DNA of 64,000 nucleotides from Pseudoalteromonas sp. NC201 (GCF_002850255.1 NZ_CP022522.1:3586501-3650500), one strand, 5' to 3'. Numbered from the stretch's first letter, positions 1 to 9,525 are shown. Made by a program: numbers and translations. The notes: generated by a model not told the origin, from the letters alone.

Positions 1-2
1 GC

Positions 3-2864
3 ATAAATTCAAGTAGCCGCAATGGTAGTTCCAATATCACTATCGAATTTAATATCGATCGCGACATCGACGCTGCTGCAAATGATGTGCGTGAGCGCGT
101 TTCTCGGGCGCTGGATAGGTTGCCAGAGCAAGTTAGGCCGCCTGAAGTATCGAAATCAAACAGCGACGAAAGCCCTATCGCTTGGTTTGTACTCAACAGC
201 GAAACCATGGATACCTTGCAGCTTTCAGACTACGCCCAGCGCTTTATCGTTGACCGCCTGGCGGTTGTTGATGGCGTATCGAATGTACGTATTGGCGGTG
301 AACGTCAATACGCCATGAAGATTTGGCTAGACCGAAAAGCGATGGCCGCTCGTGGAGTCACAAGCAGTGATATTGAACAAGTGCTACGCAGAGAAAACGT
401 AGAATTACCCGCTGGCGAAATAGAATCCGTAGACCGTGATTTCTCTGTTCGTATTGCCAGAAGCTATAAGACTCAAGAAGACTTTGACAACCTAGTGATT
501 AAGCGTGGCGAACAAGGCTATTTGGTGCGACTTGGTGAAGTCGCGCAGGTGGTACTTGAAGCCGCTGACGACGAAAGTACCTTCCGTGGTAATGGTAAAA
601 ATATGATTGGCCTTGGCGTTGTAAAGCAAGCCAAAGCCAATACGCTAGAAGTGGTCGACAACGCCCGTAAAGAGCTTGAAAAAATAAAACGCAACCTGCC
701 TCAAGGTACCACCATAGAAGACAGCTACGATTCTTCTATTTTTATTCGTGAGTCCATTGCGGAAGTATACAGCACACTTGCGATTGCCATGGCGTTGGTG
801 GTACTCGTTATCTACATCTTCCTTGGCAATATCCGCGCTACGCTGATCCCTGCTGTTACCGTGCCGGTAGCCTTAGTTGCAACCTTTATGTTCTTGCTGG
901 CCATGGGGTATTCTATCAACTTACTGACGCTTCTTGCACTTGTGCTTGCCATCGGCCTTGTGGTCGATGACGCCATTGTAATGCTGGAAAATATCTATCG
1001 CCGTATCGAGCTTGGCGAACCCAAGTTACTGGCGGCATACCGTGGCGCGCGTGAAGTAGGCTTTGCCATCATTGCAACAACCCTGGTTTTGGTTGCCGTG
1101 TTTATTCCCTTGGTCTTTATGGATGGTCGTATTGGTGCCCTATTTACCGAGTTTGCCTTTGCAGTAAGTGCTGCGGTGCTGTTCTCCAGTATTACCGCGT
1201 TGACCTTGTCTCCAGCCCTTTGCTCCAAAGTATTAAAACCTAGTAATAAAGAAAACCGCTTTAGTCAGTGGATGGACCGTCGATTTACTCGACTAGAACA
1301 AGGGTATCGCCGTGTTTTACAAGACAACTTATCGCGCAAATACAGCCTGATCGTGATGTTGGCACTAGCGGGTTTTACCAGCTATAGCCTGTTTAAACAG
1401 ATCCCGTCTGAACTGACACCAAAAGAAGACCGCGGTACTTTCTTCGTTATGATGAATGGTCCTGAAGGGGCAAGCTACGAAAACAACTCGCAAAATATGG
1501 CAAAAATTGAAGAGCGCCTACTTCCTTATGTAGACTCAGAGGAACTTAGCCGCGTGCTTATTCGGGTACCTGGTTGGGGTGGTCAAGGCGGTGTTGCTAT
1601 TATCGGCATGCCAGACTGGGATGAGCGAAAACGCTCTACTTGGGAAGTCATGGATGAGATCAGCGGTAAAATGCAAGATGTTACAGATATTCGCGCCTTT
1701 GCTATTATGCGCCGTGGTATTGGCGGCGGCGGTAACTCACGCCCCATTGAGTTTGTACTACAAGGCAACGACTATGACGAATTGGCCGCATGGCGTGATC
1801 GCATCCTAGAACGCGCACGAGAAAATAAAGGACTGGTTCGCCTCGATCACGATTACAAAGAAACCTTCCCACAGTTTTTGATAAGCATTGATAAAACCAA
1901 AGCCGCAGATTTAGGCGTGTCGGTAAGTGCCATCGGCCAAACGCTAGAAACCATGCTGGGACAACGTCGTGTTACCACCTTTATTGACCGCGGTGAAGAA
2001 TACGATGTGATCTTAAAAGGCACCAAAGCCGACTTCTCTGCCCCAGATAATATTTCTGATATTTATGTGAAATCTCGTAGCGATGAGCTCGTGCCATTAG
2101 ACAGTTTGATCACCATAAAAGAAGAAGCCACAGCTTCTCGATTAAACCGCTACAACCGTATGCGCGCAATCACTATCACGGCAAACCTCGCTGGCGACTA
2201 TACACTGGAGCAAGCGCTCGACTTTTTAAATAAAGTTGCCGCCGAAGAGAATGATATCGACGGTGCCATCGACTACAAAGGCGAGTCACAGCTGTTTTAT
2301 GAAGGTGCATCAGCGATGACCTATGTGTTCATTCTGGCGCTCACCGTTACTTTCTTAGTATTAGCCGCACAGTTTGAAAGCTTTGTCCATCCACTGGTTA
2401 TCATGCTCACCGTACCGCTGGGCTTAGTCGGTGCGATGTATGGATTATTTATCACCGACAGCACGCTAAACATTTATAGCCAAATTGGTATTGTCATGTT
2501 GATTGGCCTTAGCGCCAAAAACGGTATCTTAATCGTGGAATTTGCTAACCAATTGCGTGACAAAGGCATTGCCTTCGAACAAGCCATTGTTGATGCTGCT
2601 GCGCAGCGATTAAGACCTATTATTATGACCTCGCTAACAACCGTGATGAGCTCTATCCCGCTTGTGTTTGCAACAGGCCCTGGGTTCGAAAGCCGCATGG
2701 TGATCGGTGTCGTGATTTTTGCCGGTGTCAGTGTTGCCACCATTTTAACCTTGTTTGTTATCCCAACCGCCTATACTTTACTAGCTAAGCAGACGCAATC
2801 TCCAGAAGAGACGACAAAACGCCTTGAGGAGCAGTCGAAACAACATCCTGAGCAGGAGGTATAA
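3..2864 (+). CDS. RND (HAE1/AcrB-type) efflux pump permease, 5' truncated by window edge
   Basis: This is the inner-membrane proton-driven permease of a tripartite efflux pump. The reading frame is open to base 3 with no start in the window. About 953 residues are visible against roughly 1020-1040 for the family, so the first membrane segment and some periplasmic sequence lie to the left. Visible hallmarks are the periplasmic porter repeats, the TM4 proton-relay stretch GLVVDDAIVMLENIYRR with its Asp pair, and a C-terminal half repeating the membrane block (GLSAKNGILIVEFANQLRD). The stop overlaps the msrA start by one base (TAATG), so the two are probably co-transcribed. The membrane-fusion partner would be expected upstream, outside the window. 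The substrate cannot be told from sequence. Confidence 0.95.
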   Translation: MNSSSRNGSSNITIEFNIDRDIDAAANDVRERVSRALDRLPEQVRPPEVSKSNSDESPIAWFVLNSETMDTLQLSDYAQRFIVDRLAVVDGVSNVRIGGERQYAMKIWLDRKAMAARGVTSSDIEQVLRRENVELPAGEIESVDRDFSVRIARSYKTQEDFDNLVIKRGEQGYLVRLGEVAQVVLEAADDESTFRGNGKNMIGLGVVKQAKANTLEVVDNARKELEKIKRNLPQGTTIEDSYDSSIFIRESIAEVYSTLAIAMALVVLVIYIFLGNIRATLIPAVTVPVALVATFMFLLAMGYSINLLTLLALVLAIGLVVDDAIVMLENIYRRIELGEPKLLAAYRGAREVGFAIIATTLVLVAVFIPLVFMDGRIGALFTEFAFAVSAAVLFSSITALTLSPALCSKVLKPSNKENRFSQWMDRRFTRLEQGYRRVLQDNLSRKYSLIVMLALAGFTSYSLFKQIPSELTPKEDRGTFFVMMNGPEGASYENNSQNMAKIEERLLPYVDSEELSRVLIRVPGWGGQGGVAIIGMPDWDERKRSTWEVMDEISGKMQDVTDIRAFAIMRRGIGGGGNSRPIEFVLQGNDYDELAAWRDRILERARENKGLVRLDHDYKETFPQFLISIDKTKAADLGVSVSAIGQTLETMLGQRRVTTFIDRGEEYDVILKGTKADFSAPDNISDIYVKSRSDELVPLDSLITIKEEATASRLNRYNRMRAITITANLAGDYTLEQALDFLNKVAAEENDIDGAIDYKGESQLFYEGASAMTYVFILALTVTFLVLAAQFESFVHPLVIMLTVPLGLVGAMYGLFITDSTLNIYSQIGIVMLIGLSAKNGILIVEFANQLRDKGIAFEQAIVDAAAQRLRPIIMTSLTTVMSSIPLVFATGPGFESRMVIGVVIFAGVSVATILTLFVIPTAYTLLAKQTQSPEETTKRLEEQSKQHPEQEV

Positions 2865-3397
2865 TGGCAACTTTACAAACCGCAACTTTTGGTGGTGGTT
2901 GTTTTTGGTGTATTGATGCGGCATTTCGCCGCGTCAATGGTGTTGAGTCAGTGCAGTCAGGTTACGCAGGTGGCCACACAGATAATCCCACCTATCAAAT
3001 GATATGTCGGGGAGACAGTGGTCATGCTGAGGTAGTCCAACTGCAATTTGATGCCGATATTGTCAGCTTTGATACTTTGCTTAATATGTTTTTTACCCTG
3101 CATGACCCAACGCAGTTGAATCGCCAAGGCAATGACATTGGTACTCAGTACCGCAGTGTAGTGTTTTATCATGACCAGCAGCAACAGCAGCAAACTCAAG
3201 ATTGTATTGCGCAGCTTCAAAGCCAGTTAAGTGAAAAAATAGTGACTGAAGTTAGCCCAGCGCCTGAATTTTATCCTGCTGAGCACTATCACCAAGATTA
3301 TTACACTGAAAACCCAAACCAAGGCTATTGCAGTGTGATGATTGCTCCTAAAATTGCAAAGTTTGAAAGCCATTTTGCGGCGAATTTAAAACACTAA
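2864..3397 (+). CDS. msrA: Peptide-methionine (S)-S-oxide reductase MsrA
   Basis: Reduces methionine-S-sulfoxide in proteins and free Met with thioredoxin as donor. The 177-aa protein carries the catalytic GGGCFWC motif near residue 11, the GYAGG block and the conserved EYHQ-like region (AEHYHQDYY). No MsrB domain is fused. A start at 2864 follows an AGGAGG-type ribosome site and overlaps the RND stop. A run of Gln codons near the middle (DQQQQQQTQ) is a local oddity. The next gene is convergent. Confidence 0.96.
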   Translation: MATLQTATFGGGCFWCIDAAFRRVNGVESVQSGYAGGHTDNPTYQMICRGDSGHAEVVQLQFDADIVSFDTLLNMFFTLHDPTQLNRQGNDIGTQYRSVVFYHDQQQQQQTQDCIAQLQSQLSEKIVTEVSPAPEFYPAEHYHQDYYTENPNQGYCSVMIAPKIAKFESHFAANLKH

Positions 3398-3405
3398 ACT
3401 TGTGT

Positions 3406-3431
3406 GCCGAACGCAATCGATTGCGTTCGGC
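3406..3431. terminator. Perfect palindrome between convergent genes, likely bidirectional terminator
   Basis: A 26-base perfect inverted repeat (GCCGAACGCAAT arms) lies in the 41-bp gap between msrA and the convergent secreted protein gene. Neither side has a good T-run, so termination is inferred from position and stem strength. Confidence 0.5.
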
Positions 3432-3438
3432 TTACGCC

Positions 3439-4416
3439 TTACGGCAACATAGGTATAGCAAATACATAAAAGCTAGTGCGGCCATCTTTAATCCGCAAAT
3501 GCCCACGCGTTACTTCCATTTCTAAATTCGCAGTATCACCAGGTCTTAAGGTATCTAAGCCTTTAAGCGGAACAACACCTGAATTGATTAACTGGGCGTT
3601 GTGTTTAATGACCTGCGGAATATCTTCGCTCATATCCACACCCAAGAATTCAAACACATCAATCACAATACGGCTAAATTCTGTATAAAGCTTGTCAAAA
3701 ATCCCCGGAGTCAAGGTATCTATCAAATCGAGGATCCACGGCAGCTCTACTTTTGTCGTCACCACAGGCTTAAAGCTAGAAATTAAAGGATCTAACTCAA
3801 GCTGCTGGGTACGTACATCATACTTACCTTTGATGGTGACATTTTCGTTGTTAATATAGACATGGATATAAATATTCATCCCAAGCTGCTTCTTACGAAA
3901 CTTAGCGTAAGACTTCAAATCGAAGCCATCGATCAACACCGGTACTTTATTTTGTGCATCGACTCTACCTGCGATTTTCATATGCATAGTGCCGTAGAGA
4001 CTAGTCGTGTGGCTTACTTTATTTGAACTAGATTGTGCGGCAATATTATTGACGATATCGGTCGTCAACTCTTTGTAGTTATGTTCTACATTCGAAAATT
4101 GCTGATGAATGATATCTGAAACCTGCGTATACATTTCCTTTGGACCTTGGCTAGATGTTGTCCTGCCAGTAGACCAACACTCTCCACCAGTATAAATCAC
4201 AGGCACAGATATAGGCGTTAGGTGATCGTTGCCGGGGTGGCGATAATACATCATGCTGCGGATCCGATTACAGGTTTGCGATGGCGCGTTAAACCAAGCG
4301 AAATCGCCCGTCATTGATTGTGTTGAAAATTGAGGTTCAAGCTGATTTTCAGGTAGTGAGGCTTGCGCTGATGTGACAATCCCAAACGTGAGTAACCCAA
4401 ATAATAGTGACTTCAT
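3439..4416 (-). CDS. Secreted protein of unknown function
   Basis: A protein of about 325 aa with an N-terminal signal peptide (MKSLLFGLLTFGIVTSAQA). The start at 4416 is chosen over the upstream in-frame one at 4503 because it places the signal peptide at the N-terminus and follows an AAGGAA ribosome site. The mature part has a Cys pair within its first 90 residues, a region rich in beta-strand-forming residues and no transmembrane segment. No recognisable catalytic motif was seen. It stands alone between msrA (convergent) and a MITE-like repeat. The family is not recognised. Confidence 0.8.
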   Translation of the reverse strand: MKSLLFGLLTFGIVTSAQASLPENQLEPQFSTQSMTGDFAWFNAPSQTCNRIRSMMYYRHPGNDHLTPISVPVIYTGGECWSTGRTTSSQGPKEMYTQVSDIIHQQFSNVEHNYKELTTDIVNNIAAQSSSNKVSHTTSLYGTMHMKIAGRVDAQNKVPVLIDGFDLKSYAKFRKKQLGMNIYIHVYINNENVTIKGKYDVRTQQLELDPLISSFKPVVTTKVELPWILDLIDTLTPGIFDKLYTEFSRIVIDVFEFLGVDMSEDIPQVIKHNAQLINSGVVPLKGLDTLRPGDTANLEMEVTRGHLRIKDGRTSFYVFAIPMLP

Positions 4417-4504
4417 GTTCTTTTCCTTAAGGTAGTAATAATACAAATCAAATCTATTATCAACCACACATAAAGCAGAACACCAGTTACAAATGTAATG
4501 CAAC

Positions 4505-4771
4505 TAGGGCCTGTTGATCTTTCAAGTTTGTTTTTGCAGCAGTTTGACTGGTATTTATACAAGGCAGAGCCTGCGTAGCATAGTTATTCTATGTAAGTCA
4601 GGTGATAACACAGTAGAAATGCCAGTCAAGCGCTGCCCTTTGGGTTCACCTGAGTGCGCTTTGTTCATTGTTGCTCAACTTTTGCCTAGATTACTAGGCG
4701 GCAAGTCGAGCGTCGCGATCAAAACACACTCAGAAGAACAAAAACCAAACAGCAAAGGTCAACAGGCCCTA
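4505..4771. mobile_element. MITE-like element with terminal inverted repeats
   Basis: A 267-bp non-coding block is bounded by near-perfect inverted termini: TAGGGCCTGTTGATCTTT on the left, and the reverse complement TAGGGCCTGTTGACCTTT on the right. TA at both outer edges fits a TA target duplication as made by IS630/mariner-type transposases. No convincing gene lies inside. It separates the secreted-protein gene from btuB. Mobility by a transposase encoded elsewhere is inferred. Confidence 0.75.
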
Positions 4772-4783
4772 AATGATAAATAA

Positions 4784-4815
4784 GAAAAGTGATCCATTAC
4801 TCATGATGGATCACT
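4784..4815 (-). terminator. Rho-independent terminator of btuB
   Basis: Ten-base perfect stem AGTGATCCAT / ATGGATCACT with an 8-base loop. It is followed on the minus strand by TTTTCTTATTT, directly after the btuB stop. Confidence 0.85.
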
Positions 4816-4841
4816 CTGGGTATTGAAAAGCAGTTAACGCA

Positions 4842-6704
4842 TTAGAAGCTGTAGCTCACACCAACGTAGGCTTGTCTACCTAGTGGCTTATAGCCCAGTA
4901 AAGATCCATCTTTTGCTTCGCCCGCTGTGGCATTGAAATAACGCTTATCGGTTAAGTTTTCAATTCGGCCATTTAACTTGAATCCGTCGAAAAACGTATA
5001 GTTAGCAGCTAAGTTAAACAGCGTATATGACGGTAAAGTCACTGTATATGCACCTTCAGCTCCCCATACTTTATCGTCGCGATTACCTCTATGGACTAAG
5101 GTCAGTGTTGCATCGACATTTTCCCACTCTTTACTGACTGAATAAGTTAAGGTGCGTCTCGCTCTGCGCTGTAATTGCTTATCGGTATCTGCGTCTTTAG
5201 CACTCACATAGCTCACATTTACCGTATGCTCGATACCAAAGTTGTCTTCAATTTCAACAGAAAGATCAGCACCTTCAAAGTCAGCGCGCTGAACATTGTA
5301 AGGGATGTATTTCCATTTATCATTTTGCTGATAAACGATTTTATCGGTAATACGGTTATCGTATACCGCAGCTTCCACACGGAAGTTCTCGCCGCTCCAT
5401 GTAACAATAATTTCGTTATTAGTAGCTTCTTCTGGCTTAATATTTGGGTTAGGTAAATAGTAAGGACTATCAATCACAAACGCCTGTGATAAAGAAGGTG
5501 CTCTAAAGGCAGTACCATGATTCAACTTAACACTTAGGCCATCCATGAGTTGCTTGCCTACAGCAACCGTGTAGGTGTTTGCACGACCATGAAAATCATA
5601 ATCATCCGTTCTCAGTACAACCTCTGCCAGCCAATTTTCATCGTTGTAAAACCCACCGAGTGCTAAAGATAAATTATCACGCTCAGGCTCTGAAAAAGAG
5701 GCGGTAGAATCACCAACATCTTCATTTAGAAAGGTAAAGTTACCCGTGAAGATCAAAGCTTCAGTTAAACTATATTGCGACTGATATTCAAATTGGCTGC
5801 GTTTGGTGACATAAGCGTTATCGTCAGCACTATTACCGATTTGAACATTTTGTTCCTTACCTAAGCTGTATGACGCACTTTGGCTAAACTTATCAGTACG
5901 TCTTTTCCACGCCAACTTATTGGTGTAGTTATGGAAACGGTAAGCATCACTACCAAAAGAGTCATACTCCCCCTCACCTTCACTGTACTGTGAACGTAAG
6001 CTAAAAATGCCACTTTCTTCATCACCATACTGCACATTTAAACCGGCATTACCGTTATAATATCCATCACGGTCATGGTTTTTTGTGATTGCAGCTTCAG
6101 GGTCTTTCTCAATCACATCATAGCCATCGGTATGAGTGTAACCCGCATTAGCTGCAATACTAAACTTGTCTTTTTTGTAATTTACCGTCGCTTCGGTCTT
6201 GGAGTAATTGTTACTCCCAGTCGTAAACGCGATAGTATTGTTATTCCCTTCGCGACTAATAATGTTAATCACGCCAGCAATGGCATCTGAACCATAAATC
6301 GCAGCTTTGGCACCACGAATGATCTCAATTCTTTCGATGCTATTAAGTGGTAAATTAGTGAGCGAATTGTCACCGGAGTTTGCATCCGTCACTCGAACCC
6401 CATCGATTAACACTAGCGTATGCTTAGCGTCATTACCGCGTAGGAATAAACTCACGCTTTGGCCAAAGCCACCGTTTCTAACAGCTTGAATACCAGCGAC
6501 ATTATCGAGTAGCGATACGACATCTTGAACATTGCTTTTTTCAATTTCAGCGCGACCTATAACCGTAATGGCAGACAATGCGCTTTCTAGAGATTGTTCA
6601 AATTTATTGGCAGTAACAGTGATATGTTCAACATTTTGATCCGCAAATGCTGAAAAAGAGAGCGCCGTCGCTATCGCCGCGCTTAGAGCAGTTTTATTTA
6701 ACAT
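4842..6704 (-). CDS. btuB: TonB-dependent vitamin B12 receptor BtuB
   Basis: Outer-membrane beta-barrel importing cobalamin with TonB energy. The mature N-terminus has the TonB-box-like HITVTANKFEQ, a plug domain (ITVIGRAEIEKSNVQDVVSLL through GSDAIAGVINI, about residues 30-150) and a barrel ending in an aromatic residue (YVGVSYSF), typical of outer membrane proteins. A signal peptide (MLNKTALSAAIATALSFSAFA) fixes the start at 6704 behind AGGGGAAACC, giving about 620 aa. The cobalamin riboswitch directly upstream supports B12 rather than another siderophore or haem ligand. No btuCDF genes are adjacent. Confidence 0.93.
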   Translation of the reverse strand: MLNKTALSAAIATALSFSAFADQNVEHITVTANKFEQSLESALSAITVIGRAEIEKSNVQDVVSLLDNVAGIQAVRNGGFGQSVSLFLRGNDAKHTLVLIDGVRVTDANSGDNSLTNLPLNSIERIEIIRGAKAAIYGSDAIAGVINIISREGNNNTIAFTTGSNNYSKTEATVNYKKDKFSIAANAGYTHTDGYDVIEKDPEAAITKNHDRDGYYNGNAGLNVQYGDEESGIFSLRSQYSEGEGEYDSFGSDAYRFHNYTNKLAWKRRTDKFSQSASYSLGKEQNVQIGNSADDNAYVTKRSQFEYQSQYSLTEALIFTGNFTFLNEDVGDSTASFSEPERDNLSLALGGFYNDENWLAEVVLRTDDYDFHGRANTYTVAVGKQLMDGLSVKLNHGTAFRAPSLSQAFVIDSPYYLPNPNIKPEEATNNEIIVTWSGENFRVEAAVYDNRITDKIVYQQNDKWKYIPYNVQRADFEGADLSVEIEDNFGIEHTVNVSYVSAKDADTDKQLQRRARRTLTYSVSKEWENVDATLTLVHRGNRDDKVWGAEGAYTVTLPSYTLFNLAANYTFFDGFKLNGRIENLTDKRYFNATAGEAKDGSLLGYKPLGRQAYVGVSYSF

Positions 6705-6753
6705 GGTTTCCCCTAACTTGTACCCACCGTACAAGAACACAAAGTGACTGTTT

Positions 6754-6972
6754 CAAGGCCGGTCTCCGGGCTCAGTAAATCTGCAGATTAGCAGTTCACT
6801 CTACCGTTGCGGGGGCAGCGCTGGCATAGAACCGATCCAAGCTAATCACGTGTAATAAACTGTCTTACTCAATTTATTATTGATTCACGCAATTAGATGT
6901 TCCCTTGTGTTCGCACCAGTTTCCCGATTATCTATACACTTAGCAACCACACTAGGTTGTGTACAGCACCTT
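6754..6972 (-). promoter_or_regulatory. Cobalamin (adenosylcobalamin-type) riboswitch
   Basis: On the minus strand the leader of btuB contains, in order, the hallmark blocks GGGAAACTGGTGCGAA, GCTGCCCCCGCAACGGTA (the B12 box) and AGCCCGGAGACCGGCC. Sequence and order match the classical cobalamin riboswitch, which in btuB leaders represses expression when B12 is plentiful. Confidence 0.95.
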
Positions 6973-7030
6973 GAAAATGCGAGGCTATTGTCTTGGGTTT
7001 CGGAATGATTGTCAATGGACGTCTAGAAAT

Positions 7031-7057
7031 CCAAAAGTGCAATCTATGCACTTTTGG
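7031..7057 (-). terminator. Hairpin downstream of yajQ
   Basis: Perfect 11-bp stem CCAAAAGTGCA / TGCACTTTTGG with a 5-base loop just after the yajQ stop. The T-run is weak. Confidence 0.6.
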
Positions 7058-7074
7058 AATGAAGTAAAGCGTAA

Positions 7075-7557
7075 TTAGTCGCGGAAGTTTTTGAATTGAA
7101 ATGGTTGGCCAAGCTCACCGGTACGAACCAATTGCATCGTTTCTTGCAAATCGTCACGCTTTTTACCCGTTACACGCACCGTATCGCCTTGAATTGATGC
7201 TTGAACTTTAACTTTTGAGTCTTTAATAAGCTTAACCAGTTTTTTCGCCATCTCTTTGTCGATGCCTTGTTTTAACGCCACCTTGCGCGATACGTATTTG
7301 CCTGAGCGTTCAATGTCTTTTAGCTCGAAGCTTGCCACATCAAGGCCACGCTTTGCCGCTTTACCCACTAACATATCAAACAACTGCATAACTTGCTGTT
7401 CTGCTTCCGCTTTAAGGTTGATCATTTCACCGTTAAGCTCGATTGATGCATCTACGCCACGAAAATCAAACCGCGTATCAAGCTCGCGAACCGCGTTGTC
7501 TACGGTATTTTTTGCTTCTGTCATATCAATTTCAGATACAATATCAAATGAAGGCAT
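7075..7557 (-). CDS. yajQ: YajQ family nucleotide-binding protein
   Basis: A 160-aa cytoplasmic protein matching the YajQ family (E. coli 163 aa), with the N-terminus [11 protein letters not shown] and the [11 protein letters not shown] and [20 protein letters not shown] blocks. Family members bind cyclic di-GMP or other nucleotides and have been linked to regulation and phage biology. The role here is not visible. It is transcribed alone, with a ribosome site (AGGAGAGAAG) immediately upstream and a hairpin downstream. Confidence 0.92.
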   Translation of the reverse strand: MPSFDIVSEIDMTEAKNTVDNAVRELDTRFDFRGVDASIELNGEMINLKAEAEQQVMQLFDMLVGKAAKRGLDVASFELKDIERSGKYVSRKVALKQGIDKEMAKKLVKLIKDSKVKVQASIQGDTVRVTGKKRDDLQETMQLVRTGELGQPFQFKNFRD

Positions 7558-7709
7558 GCTTCTCTCCTAAAGTCATTTTGGCTCGATTATAGCAGTTTAT
7601 GCTTAATTTGAGTTACTTTAAGTTTTTAAACAGCGTATTAGGATGTTCACCCAATGGACAGTTTTCGATGGTATACTGCTCGCTTAGTCATACAGAAGTA
7701 GGATGTATT

Positions 7710-8060
7710 GTGACACGGCGCGTTTATAAAGCTCTTTTGATTATCTCTTTAATTATATGTACGGTGCTATTCGCAAAGGAAATTAGCTTGTCTCCAAAGC
7801 TGTTCCCAAATATCGATAAAGTGGCGCATTTTGGTGTGTTTTTTGTGCTTGCGTTTATCTCTCACCATGCTTTTAAAGTGAAAGTATGGACACACATAGT
7901 ACTGCTGTCCTTGTATGGTGCAGGAATTGAGTGGATGCAACATTCATTACCGTATCGCCAAGCATCCACCGCTGATTTTTTCGCTGATTTAGCCGGTGCG
8001 GTCAGTTATTTTGTTCTATTTTATATTTGGGCAAGTTGGCGCAACAGAAAACATGGCTAA
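7710..8060 (+). CDS. VanZ-like small integral membrane protein
   Basis: A protein of about 116 aa with an N-terminal hydrophobic segment (ALLIISLIICTVLFAKEI), the KVAHFGVFFVLAF helix, and the VanZ-type signature EWMQHSLPYRQASTADFFAD followed by a last helix. The GTG at 7710 is chosen because AGTAGGA lies just upstream. A longer frame from 7599 adds about 37 unconserved-looking residues. VanZ-like proteins are phospholipid- or cell-wall-associated membrane proteins of mostly unknown function. Its end overlaps the start of panE by 8 bp, so the pair is probably translationally coupled. Confidence 0.8.
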   Translation: MTRRVYKALLIISLIICTVLFAKEISLSPKLFPNIDKVAHFGVFFVLAFISHHAFKVKVWTHIVLLSLYGAGIEWMQHSLPYRQASTADFFADLAGAVSYFVLFYIWASWRNRKHG

Positions 8061-8955
8061 CATACATATTTTAGGTGAAGGGGCGATAGGATTACTGCTC
8101 GCCCAGCACCTTAGTCAATCTCATCCAATTACGCTGATCACTCGAAACAAACGCGCGGCGACTTATCGCTATCAAACAGCAAGTATTCAACAAACCATCC
8201 CATGCAGTACAAAAACGCTTGCAGAACTTCCAGCTAGCAATATAGATACGCTAATCATTCCTGTTAAAGCATATCAGGTCATCGAAGCACTCCGAGCGCT
8301 TCGCCCTGCACTTTCAAAAAATGGCACGCTAATCCTTAGTCATAATGGCATGGTAGATTGGTCTGGTGAGTTAGCAGCGCTTGATAAAACGCAATCCGCC
8401 TACTTCTTAAGCACATCTATCGCAGGCTATAAAGTCGCAGACACTGTGCATCATACAGGACAAGGTGCAACTTGGTTTGGGCCGTTAAATTTACCAGCTG
8501 AATGCCACTACCAGCGCGTATTCTCGCAACTGTTTAGCACATTTGACAATGCTCAAACCACGTTTGACATCATGCCAACACTTTGGAAAAAGCTGGCGGT
8601 TAATATTGCCATTAACCCGTTAAGTGCATTGGAACAAGTCGCAAATGGTCAGCTAAGACAGCCCAAATACGCGGCCCAAATCCTTAATTTAATGAATGAA
8701 GTACAACTTGTGGCCACAAGTACAGGCGTGAACTTAGCGCTTAGTGAGCTAGTCACGCTTGCTTACACCGTAATGGCGCAAACTGCAAACAATCGCTCTT
8801 CAATGAATCAGGATATCGCGAATAACAGACGCACAGAAATTGACGCCATGTGCGGGTATATTTGTGAGCTAGCAGCGAAGCAAAATATCGATGTGCCGTT
8901 TAATCAACAGTTACTTGAGGAAGTGAATAAGCGCTGGCAGCTAGCGCGACAATAG
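8053..8955 (+). CDS. panE: 2-Dehydropantoate 2-reductase (ketopantoate reductase)
   Basis: NADPH-dependent reduction of 2-dehydropantoate to pantoate in the pantothenate/CoA pathway. About 300 aa. The N-terminal Rossmann motif ILGEGAIG has Glu in place of the more usual GAGAIG-type residue. The mid-protein LILSHNGMVDW block and the KLAVNIAINPLSAL stretch carry the conserved Lys and Asn of this family. The ATG at 8053 puts the dinucleotide motif at residue 5; the longer frame from 7996 lies inside the VanZ gene. No other pantothenate gene is adjacent, but coaD (12.1 kb) acts later in the same CoA pathway. Confidence 0.88.
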   Translation: MANIHILGEGAIGLLLAQHLSQSHPITLITRNKRAATYRYQTASIQQTIPCSTKTLAELPASNIDTLIIPVKAYQVIEALRALRPALSKNGTLILSHNGMVDWSGELAALDKTQSAYFLSTSIAGYKVADTVHHTGQGATWFGPLNLPAECHYQRVFSQLFSTFDNAQTTFDIMPTLWKKLAVNIAINPLSALEQVANGQLRQPKYAAQILNLMNEVQLVATSTGVNLALSELVTLAYTVMAQTANNRSSMNQDIANNRRTEIDAMCGYICELAAKQNIDVPFNQQLLEEVNKRWQLARQ

Positions 8956-9092
8956 ACTTAACTTCTCGGCGGGTAAACCGCCCCCCACAAAGTTATTTGC
9001 ACAGCGAATTAGGGATACAGCTCGTTGAGAGTTTTTGCAATACTTGCAAGCAGCTTAACTGCTAAAACCGTAGAAGGTTTCATAAGCAGCTA

Positions 9093-9254
9093 ATACCAAT
9101 TGAATTAATTCTCTAATCAATTTGAAGGGTGAAATAGCATATTAGCTTCGTTAAAAATTTCTCATTTAGAACAACTAAATAGCAAAATTTTTGCCTTGCT
9201 ACTAAAGCTATTTCCCCGCTTCAAGATAGATCATTTACTTAATACAACTGGTAT
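9093..9254. mobile_element. Second MITE-like element (TACCAATT / AACTGGTA termini)
   Basis: About 160 bp bounded by imperfect inverted ends: TACCAATTGAATTAA on the left and, reversed, TACCAGTTGTATTAA on the right. The interior is AT-rich with no coding signal. Termini starting TACCAATT are common in small repeats of marine gammaproteobacteria (from memory). The size differs from the element at 4.5 kb, so it is a separate family. Confidence 0.6.
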
Positions 9255-9525
9255 AATTCCCCTTTCATCACACCTGAGAAGCATAAGCCGATATGCAATG
9301 CACCGGCGGGATGTCGGTTGCTTTCCTATCAGTTTTTTGGTTTTAGGCTTCAGTATGATGTCGGGGCGACGTTTTCTTGATTCGCTCGATTGTGTCGTTT
9401 CAAAAGAATGAACTAGGAGCGCATGGCTGCGCTTTGATACTAACTGTGGAGGGCAGCTACAAAATACCTAGTAAATAAACGAGGATAAACAAGCAACCTA
9501 TAACCTCCCCACAAGACGTACGTTG
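9255..9525. other. Intergenic stretch with no recognised feature
   Basis: Between the MITE-like element and the thiI 3' end I see no gene with a ribosome site and no RNA family. A 71-aa frame starting inside the repeat has no coding character. The stretch could be remains of a longer mobile element. Confidence 0.4.

Noticed and set aside
4514..4783. 89-aa frame inside the 4.5 kb element
   Set aside because: It spans almost the whole MITE-like repeat including both termini, as expected for a chance frame in a non-coding element.
9196..9411. 71-aa frame after panE
   Set aside because: It begins inside the MITE-like repeat, has no ribosome site and reads across a repeat boundary; no coding character.
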